Shown piece after piece: positions 46,563 through 58,200 of a stretch of 64,000 nt of DNA (the stretch's first letter is position 1; each line of letters opens with the position of its first letter). A model generated the notes under the pieces. That model had not been told where the DNA came from. It did no database searches and saw nothing but the letters and a program-made list of their open reading frames with translations. This DNA comes from Anaeramoeba ignava (lineage: Eukaryota > Metamonada > Anaeramoebidae). The stretch covers positions 62,001 through 126,000 of the forward strand of contig JAPDFW010000078.1 of assembly GCA_028826165.1 (NCBI GenBank), read 5' to 3'. The position numbers and the translations under genes were made by a program.

Positions 46563-48333
46563 ATGAATGAAATTTTATTTTTTGGTTCAAATAAATATCC
46601 AAAACTTATCAAAAATGAACCAGATAAAATAACAAAACCAATTCAATTTAAATTTGAAAATGAAAATGAAAATGAAAATGAAAAACAAATTAAACAAATT
46701 TCATCAAGTTATTTTTCAACAATTTTCCTTTTTAAAAATGGAAAAGCAATAGAATATTTAAGTGAAAATGATTCAAATCAAAATCCTGAAAAAATTCAAA
46801 TTGAAGAAAATATTCAAAAAGTAACTGTTGGTTTTGATAATGAAGCTATTTTAACAATAGAAGGAAATGTATTTGCAAAAGGAAAATATATTAATCCAAA
46901 TAATCTAAATGAATTTATCAATATTTCATCATTAATTGAAGATAAAAATGATAGAATAATTCAAAATATTATTTCTGGAGATAGTTCGATTTATTTATTA
47001 ACTTCAAATCAAAATGTTTATGGAATTGGTTCAAATGAATATAGTCAATTTGGTTTTGATTCTGAAACACTTGAAAAAACAGAAAAACCAATTTTAATGA
47101 TGAAAAATGTTTCTAAAATATTTTCAGGAAATGATTCAAAATCATGTTTTTCTTTTAAATTCAAATCAAGAATTATTTGGATGCGGATATAATTATTGGG
47201 GTCAACTTGGATTAGGAGAATCAAGAAAAGAAATAGAAATCCAAAAATTAACTAAAATACAAAATATTCCAAAAGGTGAAATAATTGATATTAAATGTGG
47301 AATTGACTATTCAATAATGTTGATTGAAAATGAAAATCAAAATCCAAAAAGAAAACTTTATTCATGTGGATATCATATAGACAATGGACTTGGTAAAAAT
47401 GAAGATACTTATGAATTTACTGAAATCAAATCATCTTTATTTGAAAATGATAATGATATTCTTGATTTTTCTGTTGGAAATGCTCATAATTTGATTTTAA
47501 CTTCCAATTCAAAATTGATAGTATTTGGAAATAACAGATATTATCAACTAGGAACTGGAGATACAAATAATCAATTAATTCCAATTCAAATTGAACTTCC
47601 TAAATTAAGATTTAATGAAAATATTTCCAATTATCATATTTCTTGTGGATATAACAATTCATTTCTTTATTATTCTTCTCCTTCTTTTTCTAATCTTGAA
47701 GAAGATTTGATAAAATTATTTGAAAGAAAAGAATTTTGTGATATTTCATTTAAAACCAGAAATGGAGAAATAATTGAAGCTCATAAATTAATATTAAAAT
47801 ACAGATTAAATCAAAATCAAAATGAAAATGAAATTGAAAAACTTAAAGAAATTATTTCAAAAAAATCAATTAAAGAATCAAATCAAATATTTGAAATGAT
47901 TTATTCAAACAGAATAATAAATCCAAAATTATATTCTGAAATTAAAGAAATTATAAATTTAAATGAAAAAATTGAAGAAACAATGAAAAGAATTTATTTA
48001 AATGAAAATGAAAATGATTTTATAATTGAAAGAAAAGAAAAACAATATAAATTTCCAAAATTAATATTAATAATGAGAAGTGAATTATATCGAGGAATGT
48101 TTTTATCTGTAACAGAAGATAAATCTAATAAAGTTACAGATTATAGTGAATTAAGTAATAAATCATTTCAAATATTTGAATATTGGATTTATTCAAATCA
48201 AATTAAAGATGAAATTCAAATTACACAAGAAATGATTGATGAAATTAAAATTGGAATTGATTATTTTCAATTAAATGAAACAAATCCAAATTTATTTGAT
48301 TTATTAATTAATAAATTTAAAAATCAAAATTAA
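46563..48333 (+). CDS. RCC1-repeat / BTB-BTB protein, copy B
   Basis: Start at ATG 46563 (MNEILFFGSNKYPKL, like copy D). Same order as copy A: RCC1 repeats, NENENE run, GIGSNEYSQFGFD, FGCGYNYWGQLGLGES, then a nearly identical BTB-BTB C-terminus. A single extra base at about 47137-47142 (where copies A and D read FSGxxSxHVFLLN) splits the frame within the RCC1 part. Otherwise it is full length. Function as for copy A; whether it is expressed as one protein depends on confirming that base. Confidence 0.8.
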
Positions 48334-48389
48334 AATTAAAATTAAAATTAAAAATTAAAATTATTTTTTCATTTTTTTTCTTTTCAAAA

Positions 48390-50146
48390 ATGAATGATTG
48401 TTTATTTTTTGGTCAAAATCAATATCCCAAAACTTATCAAAAATGAACCAGATACAATAAAAAAACCAATTCAATTTAAATTTGAAAATGAAAATGAAAA
48501 ACAAATTAAACAAATTTCATTAAGTTATTTTTCAACAATTTTCCTTTTTGAAAATGGAAAAGCAATAGAATATTTAAGTAAAAATGATTCAAATAAAAAT
48601 CCTGAAAAAATTCAAATTGAAGAAAATATTCAAAAAGTAACTGTTGGTTATCATAATGAAGCTATTTTAACAATAGAAGGAAATGTATTTGCAAAAGGAA
48701 ATTATATTAATCCAGAAAATCCAAAACAATTTATCAATATTTCATCATTAATTGAAGATATAAATGATAGAATAATTGAAGATATTGTTTCTGGAGATAG
48801 TTCAATTTATTTATTAACTTCAAATCAAAATGTTTATGGAATTGGTTCAAATGAATATGGTCAACTTGGTTTTGATTCTGAAACACTTGAAAAAACAGAA
48901 AAACCAATTTTAATGATGAAAAATGTTTCTAAAATATTTTCAGGAATTTCTTCTCTTCATGTTTTTCTTTTAAATTCAAATCAAGAATTATTTGGATGTG
49001 GTGATAATGAATATGCTCAACTTGGATTAGGAGAATCAAGAAAATATGAAATAGAAATCCAAAAATTAACTAAAATCCAAAATATTCCAAAAGGTGAAAT
49101 AATTGATATTCAATGTGGATATTTTCATTCAATAATGATGATTGAAAATGAAAATGAAAATCCAAAAAGAAAACTTTATTCATGTGGATATTATCAATAT
49201 AATGGACTTGGCAAAAATATGAAGATACTTATGAATTTACTGAAATCAAATCATCTTTATTTGAAAATAATGATATTCTTGAAATTTCTGTTGGGAATAA
49301 GCATACTTTAGTTTTAACTTCCAATCAAAATTAATAGTATTTGGAAGTAATGATTACGGTCAATTAGGAACTGGAGATACAAATAATCAATTAATTCCAA
49401 TCCAAATTGAACTTCCTAAATTAAGATTTAATGAAAATATTTCTAATTATCATATTCTTTGTGGCTATTGGAATAATTCATTTCTTTATTATTCTCCTCC
49501 TTCTTTTTCCAATCTTGAAGAAGATTTGATAAAATTATTTGAAAGAAAAGAATTTTGTGATATTTCATTTAAAACAGAAAATGGAGAAATAATTGAAGCT
49601 CATAAATTAATATTGAAATATAGATTAAATCAAAATCAAAATGAAATTGAAAAACTTCAAGAAATTATTTCAAAAAAATCAATTAAAGAATCAAATCAAA
49701 TATTTGAAATGATTTATTCAAACAGAATTATAAATCCAAAATTATATTCTGAAATTAAAGAAATTATAAATTTAAATGAAAAAATTGAAGAAACAATGAA
49801 AAGAATTTATTTAAATGAAAATGAAAAAGATTTTATAATTGAAAGAAAAGAAAAACAATATAAATTTCCAAAATTAATATTAATAATGAGAAGTGAATTA
49901 TATCGAGGAATGTTTTTATCTGTAACAGAAGATACTTCTAATAAAGTTACAGATTATAGTGAATTAAGTAATAAATCATTTCAAATATTTGAATATTGGA
50001 TTTATTCAAATCAAATTAAAAATGAAATTAAAATTACACAAGAAATAATTAATGAAATTCAAATTGGAATTGATTATTTTCAATTAAATGAAACAAATCC
50101 AAATTTATTTGATTTATTAATTAATAAATTTAATAATCAAAATTAA
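48390..50146 (+). pseudogene. RCC1-repeat / BTB-BTB copy C, frame-broken
   Basis: Start at ATG 48390 (MNDCLFFGQNQ). Alignment to copies B and D shows three frame breaks: an extra C in 48426-48428, two extra bases (AT) at about 49218-49221, and one missing T near 49325. The net change is not a multiple of three, so no continuous protein is possible as read. The regions between breaks remain well conserved, including both BTB modules (frame from about 49500 to 50146). It could be a young pseudogene or the result of several consensus errors; three lesions in one copy favour decay slightly. Confidence 0.7.
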
Positions 50147-50245
50147 AATTAAAATTAAAATTAAAATTAAAATTAAAATTAAAATTAAAATTAAAATTAT
50201 TTTTTTCATTTTTTTCTTTTCAAAAAATTAAAATAAAAAAAGAAA

Positions 50246-52045
50246 ATGAATGAAATTTTATTTTTTGGTTTAAATGAAGAACCAAAACTTATCAAAAATG
50301 AACCAAATTCAATAACAAGACCAATTCAATTTAAATTTGAAAATGAAAATGAAAATGAAAATGAAAATGAAAATGAAAAACAAATTAAACAAATTTTATC
50401 AAGTTATTTTTCAACAATTTTCCTTTTTGAAAATGGAAAAGCAATAGAATATTTAAATGAAGAAGATGATTCAAATCAAAAACCTGAAAAAATCCAAATT
50501 GAAGAAAATATTCAAAAAGTAACTGTTGGTTTTTATAATGAAGCTATTTTAACAATAGAAGGAAATGTATTTGCCAAAGAAGAAGATATTAATCCAAAAA
50601 ATCCAAATGAATTTATCAATATTTCATCATTAATTGAAGATACAAATGATAGAATAATTGAAGATATTGTTTCTGGGACTGATTCAATTTACTTATTAAC
50701 TTCAAATCGAAATGCTTATGGAATTGGTTCAAATGAATATGGTCAACTTGGTTTTGATTATGAAGCACTTAAAGAAACAAAAAAACCAATTTTAATGATG
50801 AAAAATGTTTCTAAAATATTTTCAGGAATTGTATCTTATCATGTTTTTCTTTTAAATTTAAATCAAGAATTATTTGGATGCGGATATAATGATTCTGGAC
50901 AACTTGGATTAGGAGAATCAATAAAAGAAGAAACAACAATCTATAAATTAACTAAAATCCAAAATATTCCAAAAGGCAAAATAATTGATATTCAATGTGC
51001 ATATTATCATTCAATAATGTTGATTGAAAATGAAGATGAAAATCAAAATCCAAAAAGAAAAATTTATTCATGTGGATATCATAGATTTAATGGACTTGGC
51101 AAAAATGAAGATACTTATGAATTTACTGAAATCAAATCATCTTTATTTGAAAATAATAATATTATTGAAATTTCTGTTGGAAATGAACATACTTTAGTTT
51201 TAACTTCCAATAATAAATTAATTGGATTTGGATATAATAAATTTGGTCAATTAGGAACTGGAGATACAAAAGAAATACAATCAATTCCAATTCAAATTGA
51301 ACTTCCTAAATTAAGATTTAATGAAAATATTTCTAATTATCATATTTCTTGTGGTATTAATCAATCATTTCTTTATTATTCTCCTTCTTCTTTTTCCAAT
51401 CTTGAAGAAGATTTGATAAAATTATTTGAAAGAAAAGAATTTTGTGATATTTCATTTAAAACAGAAAATGGAGAAATAATTTCAGCTCATAAATTAATAT
51501 TAAAATATAGATTAAATCAAAATCAAAATGAAATTGAAAAACTTCAAGAAATTATTTCAAAAAAATCAATTAAAGAATCAAATCAAATATTTGAAATGAT
51601 TTATTCAAACAGAATTATAAATCCAAAATTATATTCTGAAATTAAAGAAATTATAAATTCAAATGAAAAAATAGAAGAAACAATGAAAAGAATTTATTTA
51701 AATGAAAATGAAAATGAAAAAGATTTTATAATTGAAAGAAAAGAAAAACAATATAAATTTCCTAAATTAATATTAATAATGAGAAGTGAATTATATCGAG
51801 GAATGTTTTTATCTGTAACTGAAGATAAATCAAATAAAGTTACAGATTATAGTGAATTAAGTAATAAATCATTTCAAATATTTGAATATTGGATTTATTC
51901 AAATCAAATTAAAGATGAAATTCAAATTACACAAGAAATAATTGATGAAATTCAAATTGGAATTGATTATTTTCAATTAAATGAAACAAATCCAAATTTA
52001 TTTGATTTATTAATTAAAAAATTTAATAATCAAAATCAAAATTAA
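50246..52045 (+). CDS. RCC1-repeat / BTB-BTB protein, copy D (intact)
   Basis: Uninterrupted 599-aa frame from ATG 50246. RCC1-type repeats cover about residues 1-375 (GIGSNEYGQLGFD, FGCGYNDSGQLGLGES, GFGYNKFGQLGTGDT), with a poly-NE insertion at about 32-45. BTB module 1 covers about 386-475 (FERKEFCDISFKTENGEI, then SAHKLILKYR). BTB module 2 covers about 488-580 (DFIIERKEKQYKFPKLILIM, RSELYRGMFLSV), ending FDLLIKKFNNQNQN. This is the reference copy for judging the breaks in A-C. No signal peptide or membrane segment is visible. The combination suggests an adaptor whose propeller binds a target while the BTB part dimerises or recruits Cullin-3; that is inference. Confidence 0.88.
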   Translation: MNEILFFGLNEEPKLIKNEPNSITRPIQFKFENENENENENENEKQIKQILSSYFSTIFLFENGKAIEYLNEEDDSNQKPEKIQIEENIQKVTVGFYNEAILTIEGNVFAKEEDINPKNPNEFINISSLIEDTNDRIIEDIVSGTDSIYLLTSNRNAYGIGSNEYGQLGFDYEALKETKKPILMMKNVSKIFSGIVSYHVFLLNLNQELFGCGYNDSGQLGLGESIKEETTIYKLTKIQNIPKGKIIDIQCAYYHSIMLIENEDENQNPKRKIYSCGYHRFNGLGKNEDTYEFTEIKSSLFENNNIIEISVGNEHTLVLTSNNKLIGFGYNKFGQLGTGDTKEIQSIPIQIELPKLRFNENISNYHISCGINQSFLYYSPSSFSNLEEDLIKLFERKEFCDISFKTENGEIISAHKLILKYRLNQNQNEIEKLQEIISKKSIKESNQIFEMIYSNRIINPKLYSEIKEIINSNEKIEETMKRIYLNENENEKDFIIERKEKQYKFPKLILIMRSELYRGMFLSVTEDKSNKVTDYSELSNKSFQIFEYWIYSNQIKDEIQITQEIIDEIQIGIDYFQLNETNPNLFDLLIKKFNNQNQN

Positions 52046-52212
52046 AATTAAAATTAAAATTCATTTATAAAATTAAAATTAAAATTAAAATTCATTTATA
52101 AAATTAAAATTAAAATTAAAATTCATTTATAAAATTAAAATTAAAAAATGATTTGATTTATTATTTTTGTTGTTAATTAAAATTAATATATTTTTTTTTT
52201 GATTCTCTTTTA

Positions 52213-55200
52213 TCACATCCGAATAATATTCCCTTTTTTCCATTCATTTAATTTTTCCAATAATTTCTTTGCTTCTTTAATTGGAATTCTTTGAATAAAA
52301 TCTAATTGAGCAATTTCAAAAATATCAAGAATTTGTTCAGGATTATCAATAGAATAATTGATTTCAAGCAAATTAAAAAAAAGAAGACGAATTTTCAAAA
52401 CTGGAGAAGAACAAACAAAAACAGCGCATAAAAGCCACAATTTCTTAGTGAAATTTTTCTTAGCCAAAGTTGGATCGATCAACTGCAAAACTAAATGGGA
52501 TATTTTTTCATGGATTTTCGGTTGAAATTCTTGTTTTTGATTAAATATATAATTTGCCAAACTAAATAAAACTCTTGAAATTAAAACAGGATATTCTGTT
52601 TTTGGATCAATCATCTGATTGACAACTAAGGAGACAAAAGAATCGCAAGAAATCACTTCATCCACAAACTTGGGGAGGATTTTCGCGATGATTTCGCCTT
52701 CAAAACTGTGTGCCTTGCTGATTTTTTCCAGCATGGAATTCATAATATATGAAATTGTCTTGTTTTCTTGCTTGTCCTCCTTATTTTCAGTATACAATAT
52801 TGTCAATAAAAACCTCAAAAACACAAGCGAGTATTTTGGATCGTTTTCGTATCCTCTTTTGAAAATAAGAGATGTGACTGATTTGCGGTTTGCATGCGAG
52901 AGCCGATAGGAAACAAGCAAATTTTCAAATCCTCTAAAAATACAATGAAACTCCTCAAAATTAATATGCTTGTTTTCCAGCGCCTCGATGCACGAAGCAA
53001 TCAGTTTGTTTGTAAAACCTGTTTCTTCTGCTTGCTGCTGGAAAGTCTCCACAAGCAAAAAAGATATTGAAAGTAAATACAGCTGAATTTTTGTGTTTTG
53101 ATTTTCTTTGAGATTTTGGATCAAAAATTCAAACAAAAAATTCGCCAATCCAAAAGTGACAAAAACGGATTTGACCTCAATTAGATAAAGCAATCCTTGC
53201 AATGCGGCGAGCTTGATCGGATCGTGGTAGCTTTTGATCGATTCTGTTAAGAAACTGAAGAAATCGATGTCAAGAATTGAATATAAATCGGGTTGTCGAT
53301 AAAGAACAGAAATTGTTTTGCAGATCCCAATGATTAATAGGGGTCTCATCACATAGTCATCCTCGCTGGTTCCGACCAGAACATTCATCAGAATCGGGAT
53401 CAATCTCCCGAATTCTTCAAAATTAAAAAGATCGCTGATAAGAAGTATTGAGTGGAAAGACTCCCGAATTATTGCTGGTGTTGAAAATCCTATTTCTTGA
53501 CTTATAAATGTTTCAAGCAATCCAAAAAAACTGTCAATATATTTTCGCACTTCGAGATCTTGGAATTTCAATTGCTTCCTTGATCGATATATTATTGTTT
53601 TGACTCGTATTTGGTAATTTTCCAATTTGGTTCGTTCTTGTCCAAAAGGTCTTTCCAAATTTATATAAAAGGGTGATTTCAACATTTTTTGCAGTCTATT
53701 AAATATTGTTTGTGTGTTTTTTTTTTAAACAAAATAAAAAGTAAAAATGATAAATAAATTTTATGCAAATTTACCGAGTTTTGGATTTATTCTCATTTGT
53801 TGAATCTGCTTGATTTTCAACATTTTCATTTATTGTCGGTTCGCTTCTTTTCTCAAAATGGAAGAAAAACAACTCGTTTCGGTTAAAATAATCATGGATA
53901 TAATTTTTCTTTCTAAAAACGGAATAATATTGATGATAAAACATGGGCAAGAAGGGCTGGCACAATTCAAACAGGCCTTGATCAATAATATAATGCAAAA
54001 ATGATAGTTCTTGACCTGGTTTTGTTTGGAGGAAATCAAACCGCTGTTTTCTTGGTGCATAAAACCACAAAGACCGCGCATCGCCAACATCCTCTTTCAT
54101 AAAAAGAAGAATCAAAGATGACAAAGCTTGAATTAGTAAAATGACAATTTTCTCATAATTTTCCAAAAATTGGATCTGTTGCGAAAATGAGTTGATCTCG
54201 ATCAATTTGTATATGTTTTCCCAAATCATAATAAACTCGTTTTCTGTTTTAAATCCAACGTTATTGATGAGCTTGATAATATACTCAATTGTCTTAACGG
54301 GATCTTCTAATTCCAGCAACGGCGACTCTTTCAATGTGATGTCTTCAATTTCGCTGATAAACAAATGATGGAACAAATGCTTGATATTCAAAACAAGCGG
54401 TATATTTGTTCGCAGAACTGAAACAATTATTTTTTTCATTAAATATGGAACAGTTTCGTTGCGGCTTTTTTTGGAATAAGCCGAAAACATTTTCTGCTGC
54501 ATTTCTTGGTTGTTTTGATTTCCAATAATCTTCATCAAAAAATACTCCAGACTTTGCTGATAAATATCATCAAGATCACCGTTTTCTTCTTCAATCTCCT
54601 TTTTTTCTTCATGCGCAATGTAATATTCTTCAAATTTCAAAAGCGCAAAATTACTCTGTTCGTGGTAAATTTGGTGGTTCAGTTTCGAAAGCAGAATGAT
54701 AAGGAGTTTGATCATGAAATTTGGATCTGTATTTTTTTGCAGAACCACATTCGCAATTTCAAGGAAGATTTCTTTGAATTGAGGATAAATCTTGGAGTTG
54801 ATTTTGTAATTTTTGATCAAATGAACACACATGTTGATGCAAAGAAGCACCAAATTATCTTCCTTGAAAAGATCGATATGTGCGCAATCAGGACTAGTGA
54901 AATCGTTTTGGATGATAAACAGCTTCAACGACTCAAGAAAAGGGTGCAAAACCTTCCATTCATAAAATCCCATTGCTCCGAATTTTTCCTTCGGATTTTC
55001 CACCAACTGAAAAATATACTCATCCGCAATTTCGATAATTGTTTTTGCGATGTTTATATTTTTGGTGACTGTTATTATTGTTGGGAATGCCGATATTAGT
55101 TTTGCTTGTTGTTCGCTTTCGGAAACCTTCAGAATTTCCCTAATTTCGTTTGGATTAATTTCGTGATTGTATATATATTGAATTATTGGCTTGTTTAATT

Positions 55201-58200
55201 TTTGGATTATTGGTTCTTTTTTTTGCAATAATTTATCAAAATAAAAACTAGTATCAATATGAATAAATTTATCGGAATTGTTGTTGTTGTTGTTAAAAAC
55301 TATATTGAGTTTGCAAAAACGTTTTGATTTGATAATTTTGTCGTAATTGGATATTAATTCCTTTTCTGGATTTAAGTTCGAAATGCGGGATTTATTGCTA
55401 GTCTTGTCTTTTTGGAGATTTTTGATTTGCTGAGAAATCGATTCTTTGATTGAAATGAATTTTATTTTCTGATTCAGATGCACAACAATATCATATTTTT
55501 GCGGAAAATCATTTGGAAAAGCAGAAATCAACTTGAAAATCCTGCGAGAAAACTGATAAGTAAACAACGACGGGTCTTGATTCAAGCAGAAATCAGCAAA
55601 ATATTTAAGAACATCACGATATGTTTCCTGCGAAAAAATTTTGGTAATAAACGCCCAAACAAACTGCAGGTCGAGATTGTTGATCACCTGTTTGATAAAC
55701 GCCTCATTTTTCATCAATTCAAGAAATGTTTCTTTTTCTTGGTAAAATTGTGTATTCACTTGGCTGATTTCTTTCTCCACAATTTCGCACGAATATCGGC
55801 AAATAAAAATGAAGGGGAGTTTTGATAATTCTTGTGCGTCTTCAAGATATGTGCGTTTCCAAATCCAAGACCACCATTGGATACTATTTTTTTCGGAAAG
55901 CATGTAGGAAATTTCGAGAAGTTGCGAGCAGATGATTTTTTGGCAATTTGTCCAGATATTTCCTTCTTTGATATCACTCACAAAATTTTCTGTAATATTC
56001 GCAATTTCCTGCTTCAAATTCTGTGTGATTTCAAAATGGCTCTTGTTTTTAAGAAGAAAATCAAGGACAAGTTTATTGGCCTCGATGAGATAGCTTGTTA
56101 TTTTTGATGATGGCTGAGATTTTTGGTGTTTGTAAAAGGAAAAGAAGAGTGAAGAAAGATGTGTGATGAATTGTTCAGGTGTTTTCTTGATTTTTTGGAG
56201 ACGGAAAAGAAGAAATTCCCACTTCAAAAACGAAATTTGGTTCAAAACAAGAATAAACACGGGAATCAAAGAATCTGGGGAATTAGAATCCATATCAAAA
56301 ACAATCTCAAAAAGGTTTTGAGGTGTGATAAATTGCGGGAACAATAGAACCAGTAGTTTCTTAATCTCCACCAGCTTTTTATGCACTTTAAATCGCATTC
56401 GTTCCAAATAATCCAAAACTTCCTTATTGTTTGTTCTTGTTTGTTCTTTGTGATTTCCATTGCTATTTGGATCCAGAAATGTCTTGATGATAGAAGCAAC
56501 TTTCTCGCCGTAAAAAGAAAGGTTCGGTTTGGTTTGAAATGCAAGAATGAAAAAATCGAGGAAATGCACGTAATATTTCGGATGGATAAACCGCAAGAAA
56601 ATACTCTCGATTTTCTTGAAAATGGATGTGTTGATATCGTTGTTAATATCAGTGTCGCTCTCGCTATCGTCATAAATATTTTTTTCATAGTAATTTTTCA
56701 CGCCTTTGCGATAAATTTTAATCAGAAGTTTTTCAACAACATCCATTTTGTTTGCTTGCTCCAAATGGTTTGATTGGTTGCAATTTATCATGTATTCAAT
56801 CATAGTGTGTATTTTTTGTTGAGTTATTTGCAGATTTTCATAGTGTTTTGTGTCTAACAAAATATAGAAAAAATACAAAATTTGGTTAATTTGCTGAGGT
56901 TCTTGGAAGTAATTATTCACCAGCACTCCATCAAAAATAAAACTGGAAAGATTTTGGTTGATTGGCTTGAAATAATTATTCTGCACCAATTTTCTCAGTA
57001 AACCAAACATTTCCTCTTGAAACTTGATATCATACGAGTTTAAAAAATGGGACTTGCAAGCCTCAATCAAATTCGACAGTAATTGGAAAAGCAAGTTTTT
57101 GATTTCGTTTTCAAACTCATAATGAGCATTTTGCGGTTTTAAAGGCGATTGATAAGCGCTTTTGTCGAATGGTTTTGGTTTTTGGGGTGTATTGTCAAGA
57201 GAATATTGAGTAATAAGTTTGGAAGGTAATAAATTTTTCAAAGGAGATTGTCTGTAATTATCGTTGGTTTTATCTCCGTTTTGCGGGTCGATATCATCGC
57301 TGTAAGTGAGGATATCAGACTCTTTTTTGATTTTAGAGCGAATTTTTCTTGGTGAATCAACCTTGATTTTCTTTTCATCTTCAACAATTTTCCAATCAAT
57401 TTGGAACATCTTAGAATTGTTTGAATAAAGAGATGCCAAAAGTAGAGACAAGCATTTACCAACACTTCGCGGATCTTCGTTCAGATGTTTGTTGAGAAGA
57501 TCAATGATAAATCCAATGGTTTTTATATCGAAACTATTTTGGAACTGGAACCCTAAGATTCGCAAGCAATATTTGCGAAACTGGAAAAAAGTATCCAATT
57601 TCAAATTGAGTTCATTTTCTCCAAAATGTCTTGCTTGGTACAGAAATTGGAAGAGATTGAGATAGAGAGGTTCTTCCAAATAGCTCAAAGCCTCTTGAAT
57701 TGAAGGCGAGAGTAAGTAATTTTGGATGAATTGAAAAAACCCTGAATATTGCTGATTTTTGTCTTTGGAATTGATCAATTTGTAAAGGATTTGGTTGTTC
57801 ACAAACTTTCCGTTGTTGCGCAAGTTGCCACGACCTGATATAAATTGTTGAGTTTTTGGGCTTTTTGTGCGCTTTCTTGGGTTTATAAACATGACTGTCC
57901 TTTTTCATTGCGAATAATTGTATCGTTGAAGACATCACTTCGTTTCTCTGTGGAGAGCGAAGTACTTCTTCTGGGATATGTTTTTTCATCACATCCGAGC
58001 AAATTTTCAAGCATTTCAACAAATGAATCATGATTTCACGCGATTTGTTGTTTTCGTTGATCTTGTTTCTGTTGTTTCTGTTGATTCTCCCACTTTTCGC
58101 GCTTTTCATTGATTTTGTTAGTTCAAGAATTTTGGAGAATGTTTTGAGAATCAATAGATCGATTGTCAAATCTTCTGTATCGTGAGTAAGTAGGAAATCG

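Noticed and set aside
55478-56773. Several plus-strand frames of 60-130 codons over the huntingtin-like gene
   Set aside because: Antisense shadows; the minus-strand exon is continuous for over 4 kb.
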